Assembly: GCA_902767225.1 (NCBI GenBank)
Contig: CACXGN010000012.1
Coordinates: 1-38,923 of the forward strand
From: an uncultured Eubacteriales bacterium
GTDB taxonomy: Bacteria > Bacillota > Clostridia > Christensenellales > Borkfalkiaceae
DNA length: 38,923 nt
Reading direction: 5' to 3'
Within the stretch, counting starts at the first letter, position 1. The number at the start of each line of letters is the position of its first letter. This document shows positions 16,903 to 26,500 of the stretch, piece after piece. A program made the position numbers and the translations under genes. Under the pieces are notes generated by a model that was not told where the DNA came from, made no database searches, and saw only the letters and a program-made list of their open reading frames with translations.

Positions 16903-17763
16903 TTACCATCTTACAGGGCATGTAGACTTTTCTATAGAAAAATTTGTTATCCCATTCTTCTTTAAAAATCCATCTAATGAGCTTTTAATAAGTTCATAAT
17001 TCGCTAACGGAGCAACTGTAATTTGAGGATTATTAATTTCTATTTTTACTTTGATATACGGTATTAAAATACCTTCTGAATTAATTCTATATTCAATCAA
17101 GTTAGCATCTATTTCTGTAAGGGAGACCATAAATCTTATTTCTTTTTCATAAGCAAAACATGGATTTTTAAAAGAATATTTCATATGTCTTATTAAAACT
17201 ATAAACCAAAATTCAGCGGAAGCGAGTTCTTCTTCCGTACCTTCTTTTTCAATCCTTATTAATTTATTAATAGCTGTTTCCAAATACTTTCTTTGTTTAT
17301 TTTCATCATAAATCACTTGAAATGTATATAATAAATGATTTTGGCTACGTTTAATTTGTTCTTCCAAATCAGATTTATTAAGACAGATATTGACACCTTG
17401 CGTTTTATTACTTTTGCTATAATAATTCCACATCGGTAAACTATTTTTATCACTAGAAAAAGAACAAATATAATTTTCTTTTTTTCTTTTACCGTTTATC
17501 TTACCCCATACAATGTTATCTTTTTTCAAAAATGATAATAAACTATGAGAAACAGCTTTCTCTTTTTGATACTCATTAACTATTTCTTTATATAAATTAG
17601 CAAAATATTCACCTTCAGATATATCATTTAAATAATCGGCACGTGTAAACCAAAACTCTTTGTTCTCTATAATACTTTTAAAGCCTTCAAATGTTGTATA
17701 ATGCGTGATATATTCTTCCTTACACTCGCACTCTGATACAAAATCTTCAAATACTTGTCTCAT
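16903..17763 (-). CDS. DUF2971-family protein inserted in the type III R-M operon
   Basis: 286 residues, soluble. Family hallmarks are visible: an N-terminal HYTTFEGFKSII, then FWFTRADYLNDISEGE, SFSSDKNSLPMWNYY, and a late ENPCFAYEKEIR-like segment (here KNPCFAYEKEIRF). The biochemical role of DUF2971 is unknown to me; such proteins are frequently met in accessory and defence islands. It starts 12 bases after mod and ends 13 bases before the membrane-protein gene. A run of five Gs about 16 bases upstream is the only ribosome-site candidate. AT-rich compared with both R-M subunits. Confidence 0.85.
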   Translation of the reverse strand: MRQVFEDFVSECECKEEYITHYTTFEGFKSIIENKEFWFTRADYLNDISEGEYFANLYKEIVNEYQKEKAVSHSLLSFLKKDNIVWGKINGKRKKENYICSFSSDKNSLPMWNYYSKSNKTQGVNICLNKSDLEEQIKRSQNHLLYTFQVIYDENKQRKYLETAINKLIRIEKEGTEEELASAEFWFIVLIRHMKYSFKNPCFAYEKEIRFMVSLTEIDANLIEYRINSEGILIPYIKVKIEINNPQITVAPLANYELIKSSLDGFLKKNGITNFSIEKSTCPVRW

Positions 17764-17775
17764 GACTACTATTAT

Positions 17776-19374
17776 TTACCCCCTTAGTTCGCTGTAATAG
17801 TAGTCGGGTATACGATTGACTTTTACTTTAAGCGACTGTAATTTTTCTTCTACGTCGGGCGAAACGAATACGTCGTGTCCAACGTAAACCGCTTTATAAC
17901 TCGTTTTATCGCCCAAACCGTTTACAAAGGTAAGAAGTTCTTCGTCCGTAAGGCAAATTGCAACCTTTTTATTGCCGTCAAAATCAAGCCCATTTTCCAA
18001 CTCTACAAGTTCTTTAATATGTAAAAGGAGTTTATCCGCATACTCGTAATAAACTTGTTCCGAAATCGGCACAAAATCTACCTTGTAGTATTTAAGACTT
18101 GCCTTGTAACCTTCTTTTGCTATAACCCGTTTTATTCTTTCATAGGTTACGTCTCGACAAATATTGTTCTCGTTATTCGTGCATAGGATAAACTTTCGTT
18201 TCCCGCCGTCTTCCGCATTTAATTTCATAACGGCGTGCCCCGTCGTGCCACTTCCTGCAAAAAAATCAAGAATTGTATCGTTTTTATTAGAAGAAATTTC
18301 TAAAAAATACGACATAAGATTTATAGGTTTAGGGTTGTCAAACTTAATATTCGGCAAAAGTTCTTTTAAAAAAACTGTTGTACTTTGCGGATCATAAACG
18401 CCCCAAGAACTTTTTATTGCTTTATTTTCATTGGTCATTTCCTTCATAAATTCTTTTTGCTTTGGTAATGACTCTTTCCATAGTATCCTATTTTCTCGTA
18501 TCATACGTTCTAATGATTCTTTTGAAAAAGCCCATGTATTCGTATATTCTCTGCCAGTATTTGGATCTGTAATAGTAAATGCATCCGCTGAAGATTTTAT
18601 AGTGCTTTTTATGTTTGATTCTCTCCAAGGCCCTCTTGGATCATTATCTGGATTCTTAAAACCCGAAATATCTCTTTTCTCTCCAACAAAACGGTATTTG
18701 TTATTTTTTGCATAGGCTACAATATACTCGTGAACATTAACCATCATGTTCTTTGGCGGTACGCCTTTCGCCGATGATTTTTTGTTCCATACTATAGAGT
18801 CTATAAAATTTTTTTCCCCAAATATTTCATCACAAAGACATTTTAAATTTGCAAATTCGTTATTATCTATGGAAATAAAAATTGCCCCTTTATCACTTAA
18901 TAATCTATGTGCAATTTCAATACGACTTTTTATAAAAGACAACCACTTGCTATGTCTAAATTTATCTTCGCTATCGACAAAAGCGTCGTCATAAATAAAG
19001 TCCTTATTGCCTGTATTATATGGGGGATCTATGTAGATAAGGTCAATTTTACCTTTATGCGTTTTTTCAAGAAGTTTAAGGCTTGCTAAATTATCGCCTT
19101 CGATAAGAAAGTTCTGCGTTCCACCATTATCAATTTTAAGGCTTTCGTCTTCTACCAAAACGGGTACGTTGTTTTCCAAAAGTTCGTCAACCGCTTCTCG
19201 GTGTTCTTCAAAAACTAAACCGTACTTTTTGCCGTCGATATCCTTTTCGATATTAGAAAGATAGACGAGTAATTTTTCTGTATTCTCGTCTTTATTTTCT
19301 AAAAGTTTACTGCGTATTTCCGCAACTTCCCTTAATAATTCTTCTCTTTTTTCTTTTGATATGTTTGTACTCAT
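17776..19374 (-). CDS. mod: type III DNA methyltransferase Mod subunit (N6-adenine, beta class)
   Basis: 532 residues. The catalytic motif IV DPPY is at 116-119 (DLIYIDPPYNTGN) and the SAM-binding motif FFAGSGTTGHAV lies C-terminal to it (about 367-378), the motif order of beta-class enzymes. The stretch between about 140 and 360 is the target-recognition region; it is visibly more AT-rich than the ends. Mod sets the recognition sequence, methylates one strand, and is required for Res cleavage. First gene of the four-gene operon; AGGATAAG precedes ATG 19374, and a good promoter lies at 19464-19492. Confidence 0.95.
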   Translation of the reverse strand: MSTNISKEKREELLREVAEIRSKLLENKDENTEKLLVYLSNIEKDIDGKKYGLVFEEHREAVDELLENNVPVLVEDESLKIDNGGTQNFLIEGDNLASLKLLEKTHKGKIDLIYIDPPYNTGNKDFIYDDAFVDSEDKFRHSKWLSFIKSRIEIAHRLLSDKGAIFISIDNNEFANLKCLCDEIFGEKNFIDSIVWNKKSSAKGVPPKNMMVNVHEYIVAYAKNNKYRFVGEKRDISGFKNPDNDPRGPWRESNIKSTIKSSADAFTITDPNTGREYTNTWAFSKESLERMIRENRILWKESLPKQKEFMKEMTNENKAIKSSWGVYDPQSTTVFLKELLPNIKFDNPKPINLMSYFLEISSNKNDTILDFFAGSGTTGHAVMKLNAEDGGKRKFILCTNNENNICRDVTYERIKRVIAKEGYKASLKYYKVDFVPISEQVYYEYADKLLLHIKELVELENGLDFDGNKKVAICLTDEELLTFVNGLGDKTSYKAVYVGHDVFVSPDVEEKLQSLKVKVNRIPDYYYSELRG

Positions 19375-19463
19375 TTTCTTATCCTATTAACAGATATTCA
19401 GTAACACTTAATTCGGTCATTTCAGTCATATTTACTATTTTTGCTTATTTTACCTATTATTTA

Positions 19464-19492
19464 ATTATATCTAATCATAGCAAAAAAGTCAA
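19464..19492 (-). promoter_or_regulatory. promoter of the type III R-M operon
   Basis: Minus-strand TTGACT (19487-19492) and TATAAT (19464-19469) with a 17-base spacer, about 90 bases upstream of mod. No controller-protein box was recognised; the 5' leader is AT-rich and unremarkable. Confidence 0.75.
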
Positions 19493-19526
19493 TTATCGGT
19501 ATTATTGTGAAAAACCGTTAAATAAC

Positions 19527-19567
19527 AAAACGCCCGAAACGAATTTTCCGTTCGTTTCGGGCGTTTT
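19527..19567. terminator. strong bidirectional terminator after the surface-protein operon
   Basis: A perfect 17-bp stem (19527-19543 with 19551-19567, core CGCCCGAAACGAA) and a 7-base loop, with A/T runs on both sides. It lies 11 bases past the last gene of the cohesin-dockerin operon and insulates it from the R-M promoter. Confidence 0.92.
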
Positions 19568-19577
19568 AACTTTTCAC

Positions 19578-20906
19578 TTAATTTACTTTATTTACTAGGT
19601 CTGCTTTTACTTTGTTGTAACTTTCATTAAGCATATTATCGACGTCTTCACACTTAAAGGAATCGTCTACCACTATGCTGAACCATTTATCCTGCGATTT
19701 CGGGAAAAGGCTTGGGTTAACGGTCTTATGACCTTTTGCAAACTTTTTGCCTAATTCTTTGGTCGCATTAAGTAAAATCACGACGTTGCCGTTCGTTTCA
19801 TACACGAACGCAAAGCATGCTTTATTTTTGCCGTCGACTACGTAGTGCGTATCCGCAAGCGGGAGTTTACCCGACTTGATGGTAAGCGCTCTGCGATTGA
19901 CGATAACCTTTTTGCCGTATTTACTTTCAAGATAATCGGCTATATATTTTTTGCTGATTGTCTCGTTCTTCGTGCTTTTTTCGGCAAGCTTTAAACTTTC
20001 GCTGAGCGTAACCGCTTTAACTTCTTCGGTAACGGGGGGTTCTTCTTTTACGGGAGTTGCTTTTACGGGTTTTGCCTTTTTCTTTACCGGTGCTTTCGGT
20101 TCTTCAATAGCGGTTACCGCAACTTCTTCTTTTTTATCTTCCGCAATAACGGGAGAAGATTTTTCTTCAAACTGACCGTCCGCTAAAACTTCGCGTTCGG
20201 CAAAATATGTCTTATCCGAAAGAACAGCCGAAAGCGTAGTTTTCATTATCTTTTCACATTGTTCGTATTCGCCGAACGATTCGGAGTGGATTATTTTGCT
20301 TTCGCTTGTAAGCGACATTACAAAACTATACTTTCCGTCAGTTTCCGACAGTTCGAATTTAGGATGATTGACGAATTCGATCCAACTTTTGGTTTTATCT
20401 TCTACCGACGCGATACGTCCGCCGTTCCGGCAATCTTCGATAGCCGCTTTCGCTTCGTCTATACTATTATACTTAAACCAAGATTTCGCAATAGCGACCT
20501 TTTTATCGTCGTAAAGCAAAAAGCAAAAGTTATCTTTATCAGTTTTATGAATAACGTAACAGCCGAGCGGTTTTTTCTGTTTTTCTTCGCCGTCCATAAC
20601 GTTAGCAAGAATACCCTTATTCAATACCACGGACAGCACAGCCATTATTATAAGCGCGGAAAATACAGCCGAAAGTATCGTAAACAGACAAGTATGTATC
20701 GCCACAACGGCAACCGTTCCCACGGCGAGCACGCTTGCCCAAACGTAACCTATGACTTTAACGCCCTTCGTTACTTTATACCAAGCGCAGAACACCAAGT
20801 AGAACACTGTCAATATATTCAGTAAGATAATGATCCAACTCAAACACTCTTCCGCCGAGCAAGCAAAAATCGATAAGCCTGTTCCGCCTGACATTAAAGC
20901 ATTCAT
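19578..20906 (-). CDS. membrane protein with DUF1508-like and YjbR-like parts, last gene of the cohesin-dockerin operon
   Basis: 442 residues. Three hydrophobic segments (about 20-42, 50-70, 75-95) are followed by a region of two similar units (about 112-160 and 170-220). Its FCFLLYDDKKVAIAKSW...GGRIASVED pattern is like DUF1508/YegP repeats. A Pro/Lys/Glu/Val-rich linker follows (about 245-300). A C-terminal domain of about 120 residues has KACFAFVYETNGNVVILLN and QDKWFSIVVDD, similar to the YjbR/MmcQ fold. Both domain calls are by pattern and uncertain. The start overlaps the upstream cohesin gene's stop (TGATG), so they are translationally coupled. A membrane-bound, cytoplasm-facing accessory to the surface system is inferred. 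Confidence 0.75.
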   Translation of the reverse strand: MNALMSGGTGLSIFACSAEECLSWIIILLNILTVFYLVFCAWYKVTKGVKVIGYVWASVLAVGTVAVVAIHTCLFTILSAVFSALIIMAVLSVVLNKGILANVMDGEEKQKKPLGCYVIHKTDKDNFCFLLYDDKKVAIAKSWFKYNSIDEAKAAIEDCRNGGRIASVEDKTKSWIEFVNHPKFELSETDGKYSFVMSLTSESKIIHSESFGEYEQCEKIMKTTLSAVLSDKTYFAEREVLADGQFEEKSSPVIAEDKKEEVAVTAIEEPKAPVKKKAKPVKATPVKEEPPVTEEVKAVTLSESLKLAEKSTKNETISKKYIADYLESKYGKKVIVNRRALTIKSGKLPLADTHYVVDGKNKACFAFVYETNGNVVILLNATKELGKKFAKGHKTVNPSLFPKSQDKWFSIVVDDSFKCEDVDNMLNESYNKVKADLVNKVN

Positions 20907-22873
20907 CAGTCAATCTTCTCCTTCTTTTTTTTGTTTTTACCTATAATGATCAAAACGTACGACATAGTCGCTATCGCAAGCAAAATAGGTAACATTATAA
21001 GTAAAACCGCCGCGCCGGACATTGTTCCGCTTGCCACGTTTACCTCGCCTGATATAGCCCACAGCGACAAGTGATCGGTAGCAAACCTTAGCACTTCGCC
21101 GTCTCTTTCGCTTTCAAAACGCGTAATTTCGCCCGTATCGCTTACATAGCATAGTTCAAGAGTTTTACACGATTTTTGAACTTCCGTAAGCCTTATTTCA
21201 ACCGTAAGCGAACTGTCGGGTTCAACTTCCGTTTCAACGCCGTTAACGATCCTTAATAATTGCAATCTATATACTGCAATAAGTTGCATATCGTTACCGA
21301 CAACTTTTCTTATATCGCCAAGATCGATATTATGCACCGACTGCGGCACAAGCGCAACTTTAAGTATCGTATCGGAAGGCATGCCTTCTATGTTTTTAAC
21401 GGTTATTACGGCATTATCTTCGGCGGTTTTTTCCCACTCGTATATCTTGCCGATAGGAATATTCGCACCGATTATCTCAATATCAGTATATCTGATATTA
21501 TTGTTTTCGCTTATATAAGTAGCATCGGTGTTTTTATGCGTAAACGTTACGCTATAGACTCCCGTTTGCGCGGCGTTTAAAACTTTGAACTTCAACTTTA
21601 AGAACACACCGGTCTCGTAAGTGTTTTCCGTATGTTCGTAATAAAACTTGAATTCGTCTACATCTAAGCCGCCTTCGGTGTTTGTAGTATCGAACTGCAA
21701 GCCTTCAAACGTTTCGCCTTTTTCAAACCCGATAAACTGCATTGCGGACTTATCGTATTGTAAGGTCAAAACCATACCGTTAAATCCGGTGTTTTTAACC
21801 ATTTCCGCGTCAACGCACAAAACGTCTCCGCTTTCTTCCGAATAGTTTAATATGATTTTCGGGATTTGTGTCGTTCTTATATCGTAAACGAAATATCCGT
21901 AAAGTGTTAAATCTTTCGCCGGCATTTTGGTTTCGGTAAAAGGTTCACTGAACTTATCGTCTAAAAACCAACCGGAAAAGATATGTCTTGCTTTTTCGGG
22001 ATAATCGTTTTCTAAATATGTGCCGTAATCAACTTCTTCCGCTTTATAAAAATCGTCGATAGTTATAACGCCGTCGAAGTGATCGTTATTTATGCCGTCT
22101 ACGTAATAAAAAACCTGATAGGTTTTAGGCGTAAGTGCATAATCCGCCATATACTTAATTACGTTAGGCTTATCGGACACTATACCTTTCCAGCCGCTGA
22201 ACGAATAAGAATAACACTCGTCCGCTTCTCTTATAGGCGTTTCCCCTACATATGAAGGGGTGTCATCGGCGTTGTAATCTTTACGGTATAATTCCGTTCC
22301 GTCCCAGTCGTAATAAACCGCTTCGTATTCACCTTTTATAAGCGTCACCGAACCGCTTATTATATTTACCGATATAGGTTTACCGTAGTCGCTGTTGGTA
22401 TTTGCGCTATCGTATTTAAGTGTTATAGGATACGTCCCTATCTGAGCGTCCGAAAAACTTTCAAACGTAAATACGACTAAATTCCCGTTGGTTTTATCCG
22501 GCACCGTGCCGTCCCAAAACAGATTGAAAGGAATAATATCGTATCCTATCGAAGTTTGAGAGTTTGTAGTCGTGAACGTGAGAGAGCCAAGCGCGCTTCC
22601 CCTTTCCACACCTGTAAGGCGCATAACAGCGTCGTCATATTCCAACGAAAGATAAAGAGAAATCAACCCTTTATTATCGCTTAAATCCGCGCTTACCGTA
22701 AACGTTTGCCCACGGTGAACCGTTTTTTCTTCCGCCGTTATTTTAGGCGTATAATCGCTATCTGTTGCAAAGGCTTTATTGTGAATAACGGGAACACCGA
22801 AAAGAATTCCCATAAAAATCAACACCGCTACGGCAAAAATATTTAATTTTTTAATTATTATATTTTTGTCCAC
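20906..22873 (-). CDS. membrane-anchored surface protein with two cohesin-like domains
   Basis: 655 residues with a GTG start at 22873 (AAAGG upstream). Signal peptide at about 1-36 (cleavage near AFA). Cohesin-like domain 1 at about 40-180 (LSLEYDDAVMRLTGVERGSAL is split here as LSLEYDDAVM and RLTGVERGSA). An InlB/Flg_new-type repeat segment lies at about 190-335 (SGWFLDDKFSEPFTETKMP). Cohesin-like domain 2 spans about 340-470 (LQYDKSAMQFIGFEKGETF). A further beta domain ends in FATDHLSLWAIS. A transmembrane helix at about 623-645 is followed by a KKKKEK stop-transfer tail. Cohesins bind dockerins with Ca2+; the dockerin giant is two genes upstream in the same operon. It overlaps the preceding gene by 16 bases. 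Confidence 0.88.
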   Translation of the reverse strand: MDKNIIIKKLNIFAVAVLIFMGILFGVPVIHNKAFATDSDYTPKITAEEKTVHRGQTFTVSADLSDNKGLISLYLSLEYDDAVMRLTGVERGSALGSLTFTTTNSQTSIGYDIIPFNLFWDGTVPDKTNGNLVVFTFESFSDAQIGTYPITLKYDSANTNSDYGKPISVNIISGSVTLIKGEYEAVYYDWDGTELYRKDYNADDTPSYVGETPIREADECYSYSFSGWKGIVSDKPNVIKYMADYALTPKTYQVFYYVDGINNDHFDGVITIDDFYKAEEVDYGTYLENDYPEKARHIFSGWFLDDKFSEPFTETKMPAKDLTLYGYFVYDIRTTQIPKIILNYSEESGDVLCVDAEMVKNTGFNGMVLTLQYDKSAMQFIGFEKGETFEGLQFDTTNTEGGLDVDEFKFYYEHTENTYETGVFLKLKFKVLNAAQTGVYSVTFTHKNTDATYISENNNIRYTDIEIIGANIPIGKIYEWEKTAEDNAVITVKNIEGMPSDTILKVALVPQSVHNIDLGDIRKVVGNDMQLIAVYRLQLLRIVNGVETEVEPDSSLTVEIRLTEVQKSCKTLELCYVSDTGEITRFESERDGEVLRFATDHLSLWAISGEVNVASGTMSGAAVLLIMLPILLAIATMSYVLIIIGKNKKKKEKID

Positions 22874-23550
22874 GATTTTTTGCCTTTGATTTTAAATATC
22901 GTTAAAACAACAATCCCTGCCACAGCCAAGCCGGCCACGCCTATCGATACCCATAAAAGGATATTGGAATTATTACCTGTCGTCTCTTCTTCGACAGATT
23001 GCGGTTTGCTTCCATTTATTTCGACTTGAACGCCGTTTATTAGAACGTTTTTAGTGTGGGCGTCGCCGTCTAATATATAAGTTGCGGATTTATTTTTTTC
23101 CGCCTTTAACGTTACCGTGTATTTTCCGTCTTGAATATTATCTTTGACGGAAAATTCCATATTAAAAAGCCGACCTGTGCTCGCGTCGTTTTCATCACCC
23201 GACCAGTTGATCTTAAAAGGAATAATTCCATAACCTTGTTCGGTGTCTACGTTGGTCGTCATATATTCAAGAGAAGAAAGTGCAGCGCCCTTTTCGACGT
23301 TTATAAGCGTCATGGCATCTGTATCGTAAGAAATTTCAAGCGTAAGTCCGTTAAGCCCCGTGTTTTGGATCAAAACGGCATTGACGGACACTTTTTCGCC
23401 GTCAGTCTCTCCAGATAAGACAATAACCGCATTATCGGAAAGATTTGCAGCTGAGACTTTGAAAAAAGCATTATATGAACAGGCAGCGATAAGAAACATC
23501 GCCACGTAAAGAATCGTTATAATAATTTTATTTTTTACGCCGCCTGTCAT
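22858..23550 (-). CDS. small membrane-anchored single-cohesin protein
   Basis: 230 residues. The N-terminal export signal is at about 8-34; it contains LIAAC, so it might be a lipoprotein, but a signal peptidase I site (VSA) also fits. One cohesin-like domain lies at about 40-180: LEISYDTDAMTLINVEKGAAL, read in two pieces as LEISYDTDAM and TLINVEKGAA, then a gap and GRLFNMEFSVKDNIQDG. A short linker follows, then a transmembrane helix at about 198-220 and a KIKGKKSWTKI tail. AGAGGG precedes the ATG. It is 18 bases downstream of the giant dockerin gene and is the likely minimal anchor for it. Confidence 0.88.
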   Translation of the reverse strand: MTGGVKNKIIITILYVAMFLIAACSYNAFFKVSAANLSDNAVIVLSGETDGEKVSVNAVLIQNTGLNGLTLEISYDTDAMTLINVEKGAALSSLEYMTTNVDTEQGYGIIPFKINWSGDENDASTGRLFNMEFSVKDNIQDGKYTVTLKAEKNKSATYILDGDAHTKNVLINGVQVEINGSKPQSVEEETTGNNSNILLWVSIGVAGLAVAGIVVLTIFKIKGKKSWTKI

Positions 23551-23568
23551 ATATAAACCCTCTTAAAA

Positions 23569-26500
23569 TTAAGCCTTGGTTACAGTATAAATACCGTCGT
23601 TTTCGGTTACCGTGTATCCTTCTGCAACGAAGTTGGTGTTAGCGCCTTCCGCCTCATTGTCTGCCGGGTTAAAGTTTTCAAACGAACCGCCGAATACATT
23701 TATCACAGCCGCTCCGGTCTTATAATTTGCATCAAAACAGTTTAAGAGATAACTATAATCATTGTTATAAGGAGAAGCCTTGAAGTTTCCGCTATAAACG
23801 TTTAATTCGCCATTGATAACCTGAACCGCACTTGTACCGCCGTTGACGTTTACGTTAGTTAAGTTAACCGTTCCGGCAGTGCCGTTTTTAATACCTATGT
23901 TAATTCCATATGTGGAATCGGTAATTCCGTCCGTATCATAGCAAGAACCGATAGTTCCGTTCATTATATTAGCAACAGCGCCGTTGTTTACCCAAAGAGT
24001 AGCCCAGTTGTTTGATTCTTCAAGTCCGTCTGCCGATTTGAGGGTGTGACCGTTAAGATCAAGCGTCGTGTTACCTATAATGGTAAGTCTGTCTTCGACC
24101 GTCGTTCCGGTAACGGTGATATCTGCATTTAAGAAGATATATGCAACTTTATTCGCAAATGCGGTTCTTAATTGTTCTTCGGAAGAAACTACTTGATTGA
24201 CGTTAAAATTGAATGTTCCCCCGTTGATAACGATCGAACCGATTTCAAAAGAGTAAACGAATTTATTTACACCTTCAAAAGTTCCGCCGTTTATATAAAC
24301 TTTTGCGCCGCCTTCGGCATTTTTACCGGTAGCAATAACGCCTTTGCCTTTATTCTGAGAATCGGTATAAGTTCCGCTGTTTACATAAAGCGTAGCGTTT
24401 GATTCAGCCCAAATCGCATAGAACTTTGTAGTAGTAGTGTGAGCGGTCACGTTGTCGAGCGTAACGGTTGCAGAGCAAACGTTGATACCACCGTCAATCG
24501 TAATGTCTTTAACGTTTACTGTTCCATCTTTTCCGTAAGATGAAACGCTGTTATCGATAATCAGAGCATAGCTGCCGTCTTTATAGCTGCCGTCAGTATT
24601 CTTCTCAACCAAGTCAAACGTTCCGTTTTGGATCGTTGCACCGTTGCCTGAGAAAACTACGGTTGCATTGATTGTTTTAATCGTATGTCCGTTAAGGTCA
24701 AGAGTTAAGTCTTTCAAATCCACAACGTGCGCGTTACCGTAGTCACGAGCGTTACGCACAGTATAGGTTGTGCTGTAATCTACATCTCCCATTAAACGGA
24801 TTGTAGCACCTGATGCGGCATATTGCACAGCATCTTCTAAGGTGTTATAAGCGGTGTAAACGTTGCCGTTTTGCAATATAACGTCGTCTTCAAAGTATGC
24901 TACAACGCCTTTTGACGCGGTAGTGTTATCAAGCGTTATGCTTCCGTTACCTTCATCCGTAGAAAGGCTTACCGAACCGTTGATCGTTGAATCGATTACG
25001 GTTGCAACGGATGCAACATAGACGCCGAAGTTGCTTTCGCTGTTGAAAGTTAATTCGGAATCTTCAATAACAATGGACGAGCCGTTATTGTTGTTGAATA
25101 TCGGGATTTCAAGATTGCTGTATCTTGCGTATTGCGAACCGGTGTAATCAGGATAGTAACGCAAAGAGATGTTCGAGAAATCCATCGTCATGGATTCGAT
25201 CTTCAAAGCGGTGTAGTTCTGCAAAGCCATTTTAACGTTTACTGCATCTTGCGCAACTATAAACGATCCGTTTTTAAGCGTGATATCTGCCTTTTCAAAG
25301 TGCAACGCCTGTGTTTTTGTGCCGGTAGAGCCTACTGCGGGATTAGCCATTATATAGGTATAACCGTCAAAGTCAATGGTGATCTTTTTGTTAAGACCGC
25401 TCATTGTCACAAGACCTGAGCCACCGTCTACGTCGCATAAAAGTTTTATCGTTATGTCGTTCGAATCACTTACGACTGCTGCGTCGATAGCGTCTTGCAA
25501 GGTAGCGTAATAAGTAGAGCCGATCGAAGCAACGCTCTTTACAACGCTGTATTCATTGCCGCTAGCTACAACCACGTAACCTTCTGCAACAAAGTTGGTG
25601 TTTACACCTTCTGCCGCATTATCAGCGGGGTTGAATTCGATAAAGCTGCCGCCCACAACAGTTATAGTTGAGGAACCGTTTTTATAGTTTGCGTCAAGGC
25701 AGTTAAGCAGATATCTACTGTCGTTAAATTTCGATTTCTGTTGAACGGAGAACGTTCCGCCATTTACGGTAAGATTTCCTTCATATACATATATTGCACT
25801 GATGTTGCCTACGTAGTTGCCGCCGTTGATAACGAGCGCCGCGCCGTTTTGAACGTCTACGGCATAACAGTCGTTTTCTTTTGCAAGTAAAGAACCTTCG
25901 CCGTTTATGGTGAGCGTTCCGCTCTTAACCGAGATAAGCGACCAGTTAACGTTGCCCCAGATATCAGCGGAGTTGTAAAGTTTAAATCCGTTAAGATTGA
26001 GAGTTACGTTAGCGCTCGATACGAGTGCTTTGGTCAAGTCGTAATCACGGGTAAGAGTATATTCGCCGTCTTTAGAAAGAGCTGTTCTGAGTTCGGCGGT
26101 TTCGTCGCCGTCGGCTATGATCTTGCCGTCTACATTCGAGTTTTCGGTAAATTCACCTTTAACGATAATAATATCGGTAATCGCACTGTTGTTCGTTAAG
26201 GAAATAGAACCGTTTTCAACTTCGATTTCTTTAACTGTAAGAATTGCTTCTTCTTCGATAACTACGTGAGTTCCTTCTGCAACAACTACGGTTGCGGGAT
26301 CGCTTTCGTTAGCGAAGAATTTAACTTCGCCGGCGAAGTGCAAGCTGCTGTCAGCCGCTTGAAGGTTGACTTCTGCATCCCCTACGTAGCCGGTTAATTC
26401 TTCGAGTATTACGTTTCCGTTAGGAGCGGTAATAGTTATACCGTCGATAGTTTTAATAGTTCCGTTTTTAACGGTGATGGTTGCATTCTTGCCGGTAGAA

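Noticed and set aside
16026..17763. Toxin-antitoxin pair inside the R-M operon
   Set aside because: Both genes are near 290 codons, neither resembles a known toxin or antitoxin, and a DUF2971 role as toxin cannot be claimed from sequence.
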